From an uncultured Alphaproteobacteria bacterium (GTDB lineage: Bacteria > Pseudomonadota > Alphaproteobacteria > HIMB59 > GCA-002718135), in contig CACMYX010000009.1 in the NCBI GenBank assembly GCA_902618015.1, forward strand, positions 1-33,144: a DNA stretch of 33,144 nucleotides, written 5' to 3'. The translations under genes were made by a program, and so were the position numbers. Below, piece after piece: positions 8,849-16,840 of this stretch. Position 1 is the first letter of the stretch. Each line of letters opens with the position of its first letter. The notes under the pieces are model-generated. The model saw nothing but the letters and a program-made list of their open reading frames with translations, was not told the origin of the DNA and ran no database searches.

Positions 8849-10153
8849 CTAAGCCTTAACTTCTACCAATTCTTCAAAACGTGTTGTGTAACATGGGGAT
8901 ACGTTTTCTCTTTTCATCTTCCATATTTTTTCTATACCTTCAGAGGCTATCTTTAACGTTGAACTTCCATATCTAGAATTAATATTATCAATAGTATTCA
9001 TTATTCTATCCGATGTATCACGGTCATAATCAAGCAATCCTCTAGTTACATTGTGCCTGCTAAGACCACATAATATAATTCCAGCTTTTTTATAACGAAA
9101 TCCTGGTCGATATATTTTTCTAATTCCCTCAAGGGCTCTTTTAACAATTTTTATGCTATTATTTGTTGGAAAAGGTAAATGTAGTTTTATTGAATTTGAA
9201 TATTGTTTCTCTCTTCTATTAAAATGATTTGTCAAAACAAAAATACTCATCGACTCAGCGACCAACCCCTCTTCCCTTATTTTCTCTGATACTCTTGATC
9301 CATAAGTTGATATTGATTCCTCCAAATCAAATAATTTTTCTATTGGCTGACTAAATGATCTTGATACACAACAACTTTGTTTATCACTTGGAACCAAATC
9401 AAGTTCTAAACACGATACACTATTTAATTCTAGGTATGTCTTCTCTCCCACTACACCCATATTTTTTCTTATCCATCCTCTGTCCATTTGTGAAAATTGA
9501 TAAGCGTTATGAATATTATATTTTTTCAGAAAAAGAGATAATCTTCTTCCAATGCCCCATACTTCTTCAATAGATGTTAATTCTAATGCTTTTTTTATTT
9601 CTATTTTATTTTTTAGTATGCACACACCTTTATAGTCCGGTTGTTTTTTTGCTAAATGATTAGCTATTTTTGATAGTGTTTTTGTTGGGCCCACTCCAAT
9701 ACTAACTGGAATACCAACCCACCTCTTAATTGTTTGTCTAATATGTCTGCAATAAGTGTTTAGCTCATAGTTCTCAAAACCATTTAAACCAAGAAATGCT
9801 TCATCTATAGAGTAGATTTCTACCTCTGAAGAGAAACTTGATAAAGTCTCCATTACTCTCTGAGAAATATCACCATACAAAGAATAATTAGATGAAAAAA
9901 CTTTAACATCATTTTTTTCAATAATATTTTTTGCTTTAAAATAAGGTTCACCCATTTTTATCCCCAATTTTTTTGCTTCTTTTGATCGCGCAATAATACA
10001 ACCATCATTATTGGAAAGTACAACAATTGGTTTTCCTATAAGTTTTGGGTTAAATATTCTTTCACATGACGCATAAAAATTATTGCAATCTATTAGTGCT
10101 ATAGATTGATTTACTGAGTTATGATTTCTATTAAGTAGTTTTGTGTATGACAT
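8849..10153 (-). CDS. umuC: DNA polymerase V catalytic subunit (Y-family translesion polymerase)
   Basis: Y-family error-prone polymerase that copies past DNA lesions together with processed UmuD'. The 434 residues show the catalytic carboxylates: Asp22 in ALIDCNNFYASCE, and Asp117-Glu118 in YSIDEAF. GIPVSIGVGPTKTLSKIAN and the helix-hairpin-helix region EEVWGIGRRL follow. The C-terminal WKMKRENVSPCYTTRFEEL matches the UmuC tail. The ATG lies inside umuD (23-base overlap, different frame), giving a roughly 17-residue N-terminal extension compared with E. coli UmuC. No in-frame later start fits. At the place of the E. coli beta-clamp motif QLNLF (residues 371-376 here) the sequence is RGLLDY. 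SOS control is expected from the LexA box upstream of umuD. Confidence 0.95.
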   Translation of the reverse strand: MSYTKLLNRNHNSVNQSIALIDCNNFYASCERIFNPKLIGKPIVVLSNNDGCIIARSKEAKKLGIKMGEPYFKAKNIIEKNDVKVFSSNYSLYGDISQRVMETLSSFSSEVEIYSIDEAFLGLNGFENYELNTYCRHIRQTIKRWVGIPVSIGVGPTKTLSKIANHLAKKQPDYKGVCILKNKIEIKKALELTSIEEVWGIGRRLSLFLKKYNIHNAYQFSQMDRGWIRKNMGVVGEKTYLELNSVSCLELDLVPSDKQSCCVSRSFSQPIEKLFDLEESISTYGSRVSEKIREEGLVAESMSIFVLTNHFNRREKQYSNSIKLHLPFPTNNSIKIVKRALEGIRKIYRPGFRYKKAGIILCGLSRHNVTRGLLDYDRDTSDRIMNTIDNINSRYGSSTLKIASEGIEKIWKMKRENVSPCYTTRFEELVEVKA

Positions 10154-10568
10154 ATGTCACTACCCCCCATATGAAACACTCCATTTCTTCTTTAACTTGA
10201 ATACTAGGATACTCACTATTGGCAGAAATTAAAAATAGTGACTGATCTTTCTTTTTCAGTTTTTTAACTGTTAGATCACCAAAGATGGAGGCTATAACAA
10301 TATTGTCGTTACGAGGTGTAATACTTCTATCAACAATAAGTAAATCACCTGATAATATGCCTGCATCTGTCATAGAAGGGCCATTAGCTTTAACGATATA
10401 GGTTGCTGTTGGACGTTGAACCAAATATTCATTAAGATCAAGTTTGTTTTCCATATAATCAGTAGCTGGAGATGGAAAACCTGCAGATACTGTATCAAGA
10501 AAATAAGGTGTTATTTGATCTCCTTTGGATTCAACTTTAAATATTGAGTTTTCTATTTTTTTAGACAT
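10131..10568 (-). CDS. umuD: UmuD, self-cleaving subunit of DNA polymerase V
   Basis: LexA/UmuD-fold S24 serine protease of 145 residues. RecA-stimulated self-cleavage turns it into UmuD', which activates UmuC. The presumed cleavage site is Ala29-Gly30 in SAGFPSPA. The nucleophile is Ser65 (NGPSMTDAG) and the general base is Lys102 (DLTVKKL). These positions keep exactly the E. coli spacing (Gly25-Ser60-Lys97). There is no N-terminal DNA-binding domain, which separates it from LexA. Its 3' end overlaps umuC by 23 bases, indicating translational coupling. An SOS box lies 62 bases upstream of the start codon. Confidence 0.95.
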   Translation of the reverse strand: MSKKIENSIFKVESKGDQITPYFLDTVSAGFPSPATDYMENKLDLNEYLVQRPTATYIVKANGPSMTDAGILSGDLLIVDRSITPRNDNIVIASIFGDLTVKKLKKKDQSLFLISANSEYPSIQVKEEMECFIWGVVTYVIHKTT

Positions 10569-10606
10569 AATATTAAAAAAAATATTTAAATAATTGATAA
10601 ATAATA

Positions 10607-10635
10607 ATTATATTATTTATAAAATTATTTGTTCT
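10607..10635 (-). promoter_or_regulatory. umuDC promoter (-10 with SOS box over the -35)
   Basis: On the minus strand a perfect TATAAT lies at 10607-10612. Seventeen bases further upstream, at 10630-10635, is AGAACA, a weak -35 that is itself part of the LexA box. Bound LexA would occlude the polymerase. The predicted leader to the umuD ATG is about 30 bases. Confidence 0.55.
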
Positions 10636-10645
10636 ACTTTTGTTC
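10631..10645. promoter_or_regulatory. LexA (SOS) box, alphaproteobacterial type
   Basis: GTTC at 10631-10634 and GTTC at 10642-10645 are separated by exactly seven bases. This is the direct-repeat GTTC-N7-GTTC operator recognised by alphaproteobacterial LexA (GAAC-N7-GAAC on the other strand), distinct from the E. coli palindrome. It overlaps the umuDC -35 region. It could also affect the divergent alaX promoter about 30 bases away. Confidence 0.85.
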
Positions 10646-10674
10646 TAATCTATTCAGAATGAGAAAAAAGTCAA

Positions 10675-10680
10675 TATAAT
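10675..10680 (+). promoter_or_regulatory. -10 element for the alanyl-tRNA editing gene
   Basis: A perfect TATAAT on the plus strand lies 27 bases before the ATG at 10708, with no convincing -35 (ATTCAG at 17 bases upstream). The transcript leader would be about 20 bases. Confidence 0.4.
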
Positions 10681-10707
10681 ATTTTTAAAATACTGTTAAA
10701 AAACGCT

Positions 10708-11409
10708 ATGACAAAATTATTCGAAGATGATGCATACCTTAAAGAATTTAAAGCAAAAATTATAGGGATTGTAAAAGAAGAAAATCGTATTGAGTTAGAT
10801 AAGACAGCATTTTATGGAAAAAGTGGCGGTCAACCTGGGGACACAGGTGTAATAGAAGCTGAAAGTATAAAAATACAAGTTTTAGATACTATTAAAGAAA
10901 ATAATAAAATCATAAATATTGTAGATGATCTAAAGGATCTAGAAGAGAATGTTGACATAATTGGAAAAATAAATTGGGATTTACGATACAAGCATATGAG
11001 AATGCATACTGCGCTGCACTTGTTGTGTTCTATAGTCCCTCTAGGAGTAACCGGTGGTCAAATTGGTTATGAAAAAAGTCGATTAGATTTTAATGATCCA
11101 GATAAATTAATAAATAAAGAAGAATTGGAAGAAAAAATCAATTTGTTAGTTGAAGATAATCATACCGTTACTAGTGAAGTAATTGAAAGTATTATATTAG
11201 AAGAAAAACCTGAACTTGTCAGAACTATGTCAGTAAAACCTCCGCAAGTAGATGGTAAAATAAGATTAATTAGAATTGGTGATGTTGATTTACAACCTTG
11301 TGGTGGTACACATGTAAAATCAACTAATGAGATAGGTAAAATTCAAATCGGCAAAATAGAAAACAAAGGTAAAATGAATAGAAGAGTTAATTTATTGTTA
11401 TCTTCTTAA
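10708..11409 (+). CDS. alaX: alanyl-tRNA editing protein (AlaX type)
   Basis: Free-standing trans-editing domain homologous to the AlaRS editing module. It hydrolyses Ser-tRNA(Ala) or Gly-tRNA(Ala) in the cytoplasm. The 233 residues show FYGKSGGQPGDTG (36-47), the zinc-binding His100-x3-His104 (HTALH) and the Cys198-x3-His202 pair in CGGTHVKSTNEIG. There is no synthetase catalytic domain and no C-terminal C-Ala domain. The length and the SGGQPGD segment suggest the AlaX-II class, which includes the N-terminal glycine-motif domain. It is divergent from umuDC, and its stop is one base from the convergent aapP stop. Confidence 0.9.
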   Translation: MTKLFEDDAYLKEFKAKIIGIVKEENRIELDKTAFYGKSGGQPGDTGVIEAESIKIQVLDTIKENNKIINIVDDLKDLEENVDIIGKINWDLRYKHMRMHTALHLLCSIVPLGVTGGQIGYEKSRLDFNDPDKLINKEELEEKINLLVEDNHTVTSEVIESIILEEKPELVRTMSVKPPQVDGKIRLIRIGDVDLQPCGGTHVKSTNEIGKIQIGKIENKGKMNRRVNLLLSS

Positions 11410-11410
11410 A

Positions 11411-12154
11411 TTACTGATGAAGAATTTGACTTAAAAATAACTTTGTACGATCACTCTCTGGATTATTGAAAAACTTATCTGGGCTAGCTTCCTCAACAAT
11501 TTTTCCTTCATCCATAAACACCATTCTATCAGCAACTGTTTTAGCAAAACCCATTTCATGCGTAACAACAATCATTGTCATACCACCATTTGCTAAATCA
11601 ACCATAACATCTAAAACTTCTTTAATCATTTCAGGATCTAAAGCTGAAGTTGGTTCATCAAAAAGCATAATGTTAGGATTCATTGCAAGAGATCTAGCAA
11701 TTGCTACTCTTTGTTGTTGACCACCAGACAATTGACCGGGATACTTGTTAGCTTGCTCAGGAATTTTTACTATTTCTAACTGTCTCATGGCTAGTTCTTC
11801 TGCTTCAGCTTTAGGCATTTTTTTTACCCAAATTGGAGCTAGTGTTATATTTTCTTTTACAGATAAATGAGGGAATAAATTAAATTGCTGGAATACCATT
11901 CCAACTTCTTTCCTAACATTATCAATATTTTTTAAATTTCCAGTTAACTCAATTCCATCTACAACAATTGAGCCCTCTTGATGTTCTTCCAATCTATTAA
12001 TACATCTAATCATTGTAGATTTTCCAGAGCCAGAAGGGCCACAAACTACAATTCTTTCTTTTTTCTTAACTTCAAGATTTACATCTTGTAATACATGAAA
12101 ATCTCCAAACCACTTGTTAACATTTTTTAATGAAATTATTGATTCTTCACTCAT
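11411..12154 (-). CDS. aapP: general L-amino-acid ABC transporter, ATP-binding protein
   Basis: ATPase of a polar-amino-acid (PAAT) ABC importer, 247 residues. Walker [10 protein letters not shown] is at 39-47, a Q-loop at [13 protein letters not shown] (88-99), signature LSGGQ at 142-146, Walker B IMLFDE at 162-167 and the switch His in VTHEMGFA. It is the last gene of aapJQMP and starts one base after aapM. In Rhizobium Aap transports a broad range of L-amino acids, and the SAR11 equivalent is often labelled yhdZ. The exact substrate here is not determined by sequence. Confidence 0.93.
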   Translation of the reverse strand: MSEESIISLKNVNKWFGDFHVLQDVNLEVKKKERIVVCGPSGSGKSTMIRCINRLEEHQEGSIVVDGIELTGNLKNIDNVRKEVGMVFQQFNLFPHLSVKENITLAPIWVKKMPKAEAEELAMRQLEIVKIPEQANKYPGQLSGGQQQRVAIARSLAMNPNIMLFDEPTSALDPEMIKEVLDVMVDLANGGMTMIVVTHEMGFAKTVADRMVFMDEGKIVEEASPDKFFNNPESDRTKLFLSQILHQ

Positions 12155-12155
12155 T

Positions 12156-13289
12156 TTAATCAGCTCCCATATTAATACCTGTTTTTAATTTCTTTTCCAA
12201 ATACAAACTGTATCTAGACATTCCAAATGTGAATATAAAAAATACTAAACTTACAAAAAAGTAAATTTCATAAGATAAACCTAACCAATTAGTATCTGCT
12301 AAAGTACCTCTTCCAATACCTAGTAAATCTAATATTCCTACAATTATAACTAAAGTTGTGTCCTTAAATAAACCTATAGATGTGTTGACAATTGGGGGTA
12401 TAGAAATTCTAATAGCTTGAGGAAGAATAATTAATAAATTCATTCTCCAATAAGACATCCCTAGTGATTTAGCAGCTTCATATTGACCAGGAGGTATTGC
12501 TTGTAGTCCTCCTCGTATAACTTCTGCCATATAAGCTGATTGGAATAATGTAACAGCTACTAGAACTCTTACTAAACCATCCATATCTATTCCTTCTGGT
12601 AAAAATAAAGGTAGCATTACCATTCCAAAAAATAATAAAGTAATTAGGGGAACCCCTCTGATAAATTCAATAAACAATGTACACATCATGCTTATAACTG
12701 GTAATTTAGATCTTCTCCCTAATGCTAGCATAATCCCAATAGGAAAAGCTAAAGCTATTCCAGTACAGCCTAGGACGAGTGTTACTAGAAGACCACCCCA
12801 TTTGTTAGTAGATACTTCAGTAAAGCCTAATCCGCCATTAAGTAAAAAATAAGCAATAACAGGAAAAATGTATGTAAAATATAAAAAGTACTTTCTATAT
12901 GGAAGTTTTGCATACAAAAGAGGTAGCAATGCTAATGCTAACATTGCATAAGCTATATTTACTCTCCAAACTTCAACCTTTGGATAAAATCCATATATAA
13001 ATTGATAAAACCTTACATATATAACTGCCCAACAAGCTCCACCATTTTCAGGATCTAAATTTCGTGAACACATTTCTTGGTTAGTAATTTGTTCACCAAG
13101 ATAATTATATTTGAAGTCAGCTGAAAATATTGTCCAATCTAAAATCCAAGGAATAAATTGATACAAACAATAAATAACAAATAAAGTAATTAATGAGTTT
13201 GTCCAATTGAAGAATAAATTTATTCGTAACCAGCCAATAATACCTGTTGTTGCTACTGGTGGTTTTCTAACTTCATTCATTTCGTTCAT
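12156..13289 (-). CDS. aapM: general L-amino-acid ABC transporter, permease
   Basis: Inner-membrane permease of the Aap/Yhd importer, 377 residues. It has an N-terminal membrane segment near 25-55, then a periplasmic region with a Cys pair ([16 protein letters not shown]), several further membrane helices, and the conserved HisM-type domain in the second half. The EAA loop reads [24 protein letters not shown]. The extended N-terminal part is characteristic of AapM compared with short HisM permeases. The ATG overlaps the aapQ stop by one base (TAATG), so the two permease subunits are coupled. It pairs with AapQ. Confidence 0.92.
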   Translation of the reverse strand: MNEMNEVRKPPVATTGIIGWLRINLFFNWTNSLITLFVIYCLYQFIPWILDWTIFSADFKYNYLGEQITNQEMCSRNLDPENGGACWAVIYVRFYQFIYGFYPKVEVWRVNIAYAMLALALLPLLYAKLPYRKYFLYFTYIFPVIAYFLLNGGLGFTEVSTNKWGGLLVTLVLGCTGIALAFPIGIMLALGRRSKLPVISMMCTLFIEFIRGVPLITLLFFGMVMLPLFLPEGIDMDGLVRVLVAVTLFQSAYMAEVIRGGLQAIPPGQYEAAKSLGMSYWRMNLLIILPQAIRISIPPIVNTSIGLFKDTTLVIIVGILDLLGIGRGTLADTNWLGLSYEIYFFVSLVFFIFTFGMSRYSLYLEKKLKTGINMGAD

Positions 13290-14452
13290 TACTTTTCCTT
13301 AAATTGTATACTTCTGTTATAAATGTTCATAAAAAAAGATATTGTCAGACTAATTGACAAATAAGTTGCCATAACAATTGCCATACATTCAATAGCTTGA
13401 CCAGTTTGATTTAAACTTATACCTCCAAAACCGTGAACAAGGTCAGCATATCCGACAGCAATTCCTAAAGAAGAATTTTTAGTTAAGTTTAGATACTGAC
13501 TTGTTAGTGGAGGGACAATCACTCTAAGAGCTTGGGGTATAATGATTAGTCTCATTATCCATGTTTGTTTTAAGCCTATAGCAGCAGATGCCTCTCTTTG
13601 TCCTTTTGAGACAGACATTATACCTGCTCTAACAATTTCAGAAATGAAGGCTGCTGTGTAAATTGATAATGCTAAAAACATTGCTATAAATTCAGGTCTA
13701 ATAACTAGACCACCTTTAAAGTTAAAACCTTTTAATTCTGGATGCTCAAAAGACAAAGGTGAACCAAGAATAAAAAATAAAATTAATGGAACAATAAATA
13801 TTAATCCGATTGAACTTGAGAATACTGGGAATTGTTGACCTGTCTTATCTTGTCTTTTTTTTGCCCATCTATTTATTAAGAAACTTGAAATTAAAGCCAA
13901 TAAAATTGCAATTAATACATATGAAAATCCACTTTCAAATATTGGTCTTGGAGAATACAATCCTCTATTTGAAATATAAAATACATCAAGAACTTGTAAT
14001 GATTGCTTAACACGAGGAAGTTGAATTAAAATACTATACCATAAAATTATTTGAAGAAGTAAGGGTACATTTCTTGAAAATTCAACGTAAATATAAACTA
14101 GTCGACTTAATAACCAATTTGAAGATAGTCTTACTATGCCCAATATAAAACCTAAAATTGTTGCAGCTATACAACCTGTAATTGATACCAAAAGAGTATT
14201 TAAGACTCCAACAAAATAAACTTTTAAGTGTGTATCTGTTGATTTAAATTCTAAGAAGGGTGAAAAACTTATATCAAAGCCAGCTGGATTTTGAAGAAAA
14301 CTCCATCCAGTTGCGATATTTCTTTTTTCTAAGTTGTAAGAAGTTGTACTTATTACAAAAAATAAACCTAGAGCAAATAAACCTACAACTAAAGTTTGAA
14401 AAAAAATGGATCTAAATTTTTCATCAGAAAAGAAACCTAAGTTAGATCGCAT
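13289..14452 (-). CDS. aapQ: general L-amino-acid ABC transporter, permease
   Basis: Second inner-membrane permease of the Aap importer. I place the start at the ATG at 14450-14452 (MRSNLGFFSDEKFRS, 387 residues). An in-frame TTG at 14467 would add five residues but sits closer to the terminator hairpin. The protein has a first membrane helix near 20-40, a periplasmic insert, and a C-terminal transport domain. The EAA-type loop is REASAAIGLKQTWIMRLIIIPQALR. Neither candidate start has a visible Shine-Dalgarno sequence. It is separated from aapJ by a hairpin that should lower transcription of aapQMP relative to aapJ. Confidence 0.92.
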   Translation of the reverse strand: MRSNLGFFSDEKFRSIFFQTLVVGLFALGLFFVISTTSYNLEKRNIATGWSFLQNPAGFDISFSPFLEFKSTDTHLKVYFVGVLNTLLVSITGCIAATILGFILGIVRLSSNWLLSRLVYIYVEFSRNVPLLLQIILWYSILIQLPRVKQSLQVLDVFYISNRGLYSPRPIFESGFSYVLIAILLALISSFLINRWAKKRQDKTGQQFPVFSSSIGLIFIVPLILFFILGSPLSFEHPELKGFNFKGGLVIRPEFIAMFLALSIYTAAFISEIVRAGIMSVSKGQREASAAIGLKQTWIMRLIIIPQALRVIVPPLTSQYLNLTKNSSLGIAVGYADLVHGFGGISLNQTGQAIECMAIVMATYLSISLTISFFMNIYNRSIQFKEK

Positions 14453-14460
14453 CACTAGTA

Positions 14461-14493
14461 TATACAAAAATAATGGGGGGTTTAAAACCCCCC
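14461..14493 (-). terminator. intrinsic terminator/attenuator between aapJ and aapQ
   Basis: Read on the minus strand, six G (14493-14488), TTTTAAA and six C (14480-14475) form a strong hairpin 20 bases after the aapJ stop. It is followed by ATTATTTTTG. The T-run is interrupted, so termination is probably partial. That fits a strongly expressed binding protein with lower-level permease and ATPase from read-through. Confidence 0.8.
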
Positions 14494-14513
14494 GTTTTAA
14501 ATTTAATTAAGAT

Positions 14514-15518
14514 TTATCTGAATGGAGGTGCGTATAAAATACCACCTTGAGTCCATAGAGCATTTAAACCTCTTGCAATTTCTAGAGGTGTGTCTGGACC
14601 TACGTTTGCTTCGTATGATTCAGAGTAGTTACCAATTTGTTTGATAATTTGGTAAGCCCAATCATTACTTAGCTCAAGCATTTCTCCATAGTTACCTTCA
14701 ACACCAAGAAGTCTTAGTACTTCAGGAACATTAGAGCTCGTTTGAGCATCAACGTTTTCAGATGTAATACCTAGTTCTTCAGCAATAATCATTGCATTTA
14801 AAGACCAACGAACTACGTCACCCCACTGGTGATCACCATGTCTTACAAGTGGACCAAGTGGTTCTTTTGAAATAATTTCTGGTAATACAACCCATTTATC
14901 TGGATTAGAAGCAGCAGCTCTTGTTGAAGAAAGACCTGAAGCGTCAGTTGTGTATACGTCACATCTTCCAGCAAATAAGTTTTCTTTACCTTCATCATTA
15001 GTTTCAATTGGAAGTGCTTCGTAGCTAATTCCATTTAATCTAAAGAAGTCAGCAAGGTTTAACTCTGTAGTAGTACCAGTTTGGATACATACAGTAGCAC
15101 CATCAAGCTCAGTTGCACTTGATACACCAAGAGCAGATGGAACCATGAAACCTTGTCCATCGTAGAAGTTTACACCTACGAACTCAAAACCAAGATTAAC
15201 ATCACGGCTAATTGTCCAAGTTGTATTTCTCGCTAACATATCAACTTCACCTGAAGCTAATGTTGGAAAACGAGATTTACCTGTAGTAGTAATAAATTCT
15301 ACTTTTGAACGGTCTCCAAAAACAGCTACAGCAACTGCACGACACATATCTGCATCTAGACCAGCCCATTCACCGCTATCATCTGGAGCAGCAAAACCAG
15401 CAAGACCAGTTGTTACTCCACATTTTAGAAAACCTCTATTTTTAACATCATCAAGAGTTCCAGCATGTGCTGAAAAAGCAAACGCTACAACTGCAAAGAT
15501 AGATAATAGTTTTTTCAT
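14514..15518 (-). CDS. aapJ: general L-amino-acid ABC transporter, periplasmic binding protein
   Basis: Family 3 (SBP_bac_3) periplasmic amino-acid-binding protein, 334 residues. The Sec signal peptide MKKLLSIFAVVAFAFSAHA is probably cleaved after residue 19, leaving GTLDDVKNRGFLKCGVTTG. The body follows AapJ closely: GEWAGLDADMCRAVAVAVFGD, an LARNTTWTISRD segment, QTGTTTELNLADF, and the terminal LNALWTQGGILYAPPFR. It has a good Shine-Dalgarno and its own promoter, and it is the first gene of the operon. Its codon choice looks visibly richer in G and C than its neighbours, as expected for a highly expressed binding protein. Confidence 0.95.
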   Translation of the reverse strand: MKKLLSIFAVVAFAFSAHAGTLDDVKNRGFLKCGVTTGLAGFAAPDDSGEWAGLDADMCRAVAVAVFGDRSKVEFITTTGKSRFPTLASGEVDMLARNTTWTISRDVNLGFEFVGVNFYDGQGFMVPSALGVSSATELDGATVCIQTGTTTELNLADFFRLNGISYEALPIETNDEGKENLFAGRCDVYTTDASGLSSTRAAASNPDKWVVLPEIISKEPLGPLVRHGDHQWGDVVRWSLNAMIIAEELGITSENVDAQTSSNVPEVLRLLGVEGNYGEMLELSNDWAYQIIKQIGNYSESYEANVGPDTPLEIARGLNALWTQGGILYAPPFR

Positions 15519-15526
15519 ATTATTTT

Positions 15527-15530
15527 CTCC
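15527..15530 (-). promoter_or_regulatory. aapJ ribosome-binding site
   Basis: GGAG on the minus strand, eight bases before the aapJ ATG. It is one of the few clear Shine-Dalgarno sequences in the window, consistent with strong expression. Confidence 0.75.
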
Positions 15531-15550
15531 GTTTAAATAATTATTTAAAT

Positions 15551-15566
15551 ATCTTTTTTCAAAGAT
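15551..15566 (-). other. 5' stem-loop of the aapJ leader
   Basis: On the minus strand ATCTTT, GAAA and AAAGAT form a six-base-pair stem capped by a GNRA (GAAA) tetraloop. Its first base, 15566, coincides with the start site predicted from the promoter at 15573-15601. The mRNA would therefore begin with this hairpin. A role in transcript stability is inference. Confidence 0.45.
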
Positions 15567-15572
15567 TGCTTC

Positions 15573-15601
15573 CCTATAACAAATTAATAAGTTAATCCCA
15601 A
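15573..15601 (-). promoter_or_regulatory. putative aapJ promoter
   Basis: Minus-strand TTGGGA (15596-15601), a 17-base spacer and TATAGG (15573-15578). The predicted transcript starts near 15566, with a leader of about 48 bases before the aapJ ATG. Confidence 0.45.
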
Positions 15602-15638
15602 TAATAGATTTGTTAAGCTTAAAATTGCCTACTAGAAT

Positions 15639-15667
15639 TTGTATATAAAGATTTTGGCTTATACAAT
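15639..15667 (+). promoter_or_regulatory. putative promoter of the cystathionine beta-lyase gene
   Basis: TTGTAT (15639-15644), exactly 17 bases, then TACAAT (15662-15667). The predicted start is near 15674, only about six bases before the ATG at 15680, so the transcript would be almost leaderless. No Shine-Dalgarno is present upstream. Confidence 0.5.
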
Positions 15668-15679
15668 ATTTAGTTGTTT

Positions 15680-16840
15680 ATGAAAATAAAAACAAAATTA
15701 ACAAAAATAGGTAGAAATCCTCTTAAACAGAAAGGGTTTATCAACCCTGGTACATATAAGGGCTCTACAATGATCTTTAATACATTTAAAGATTACTTAA
15801 ACGATATTAAAAATTTTGACGATAGAACAACATTTTATGGAATAAATAAAAATCCATTTCATAAGCAGTTAGAAGACAGTATTTCTTTTTTATATAACTG
15901 CAATGACACTGTACTATCGCCATCAGGATTGGCCTCTATAGTAATTCCTTTTTTTACCTTTTTAAAATCTGGTGATGAAGTTTTAATAAATGATAGTGTT
16001 TATAGTCCTACTAGAACTTTTTGTGAAAACATCCTTAAACAATATAATGTTAAAATAAAATATTTTCATCCAACAAAAAATATTAATAATTTTCAGAAAT
16101 TAATTAACAGTAAAACAAAGTTAATTTATTTAGAATCACCAGGAACAGCAACTTTTGATATTATTGATATACCTTTCATTACAAAAATTGCAAAAAAAAA
16201 TAAAATACCAACAGTTATGGATAATACTTGGGCTTCACCTTTATTTTGTAATCCAGTTAAATTAGGTATTGATATTATTATAGATGCAGGAACTAAATAT
16301 ATAAATGGCCACTCCGATGTATTAATTGGTTTCGTTTCGTCTAATAAAAAATATTCCAAAAAAATAAGAGCATCGTCAAAAACTTTAGGCATTTGTCCTG
16401 GTTCAGAAGAAGTTTATTTAGCAATTAGAGGATTGCCAACACTTGAAATTCGAATGAGAGAAATTGAAAAAAATGCATTGTTAATGGCAAAATATTTATT
16501 AGAACATGATCTTGTATCTGATGTTTTTCATCCAGCATTACCGCATACAAAAAATCATAAAATATGGAAAAGAGATTTCTCTGGTAGCACAGGTTTATTT
16601 TCATTTATGCTGAAAAAAAAATATTCAAACAATCAAATTGAAAAATTTTTTAATAAGCTTAAAATATTCAAATTGGGATACAGTTGGGGTGGTTTTGATA
16701 GTCTCATTACCTTTCCTCCATTAGACAAAAGAGAGTTTAAAAATAGAAATACTGGAACTTTAATTAGATTATATTGTGGATTGGAAGACATTGATGATCA
16801 AATAAAAGATATTAAAAATGCATTAAAAATTTTAAATTAA
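15680..16840 (+). CDS. metC: cystathionine beta-lyase-like PLP enzyme
   Basis: Cys/Met-metabolism PLP-dependent enzyme (fold type I) of 386 residues. I use the ATG at 15680; an in-frame TTG lies two codons upstream. Visible features are SPSGLASIVIPFFTFLKSGDE (cofactor phosphate-binding region), YLESPGTATFDI, the PLP-contacting Asp181 in VMDNTWASPLF, and the Schiff-base lysine Lys206 in DAGTKYINGHSDV. Near the C-terminus KLGYSWGGFDSLITF matches bacterial MetC more than cystathionine gamma-synthase. MetC cleaves cystathionine to homocysteine, pyruvate and ammonia in methionine synthesis, and relatives also act as cysteine desulfhydrases. It is followed without a gap by a TauE/SafE exporter gene, suggesting a sulfur-related pair. 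Confidence 0.82.
   Translation: MKIKTKLTKIGRNPLKQKGFINPGTYKGSTMIFNTFKDYLNDIKNFDDRTTFYGINKNPFHKQLEDSISFLYNCNDTVLSPSGLASIVIPFFTFLKSGDEVLINDSVYSPTRTFCENILKQYNVKIKYFHPTKNINNFQKLINSKTKLIYLESPGTATFDIIDIPFITKIAKKNKIPTVMDNTWASPLFCNPVKLGIDIIIDAGTKYINGHSDVLIGFVSSNKKYSKKIRASSKTLGICPGSEEVYLAIRGLPTLEIRMREIEKNALLMAKYLLEHDLVSDVFHPALPHTKNHKIWKRDFSGSTGLFSFMLKKKYSNNQIEKFFNKLKIFKLGYSWGGFDSLITFPPLDKREFKNRNTGTLIRLYCGLEDIDDQIKDIKNALKILN

Noticed and set aside
13289..14467. TTG start of aapQ at 14467 and GTG start of the binding protein at 31460
   Set aside because: Both add only a few residues before a good ATG. The GTG would overlap the ribosome-binding site and the TTG approaches the terminator stem, so the ATG starts were preferred.
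15519..15679. Possible SAM or glycine riboswitch between aapJ and the metC-like gene
   Set aside because: SAR11-type genomes use short riboswitches near methionine genes, so I looked. Apart from the small GAAA hairpin there is no conserved pseudoknot or multi-stem core, and the metC side has almost no leader.
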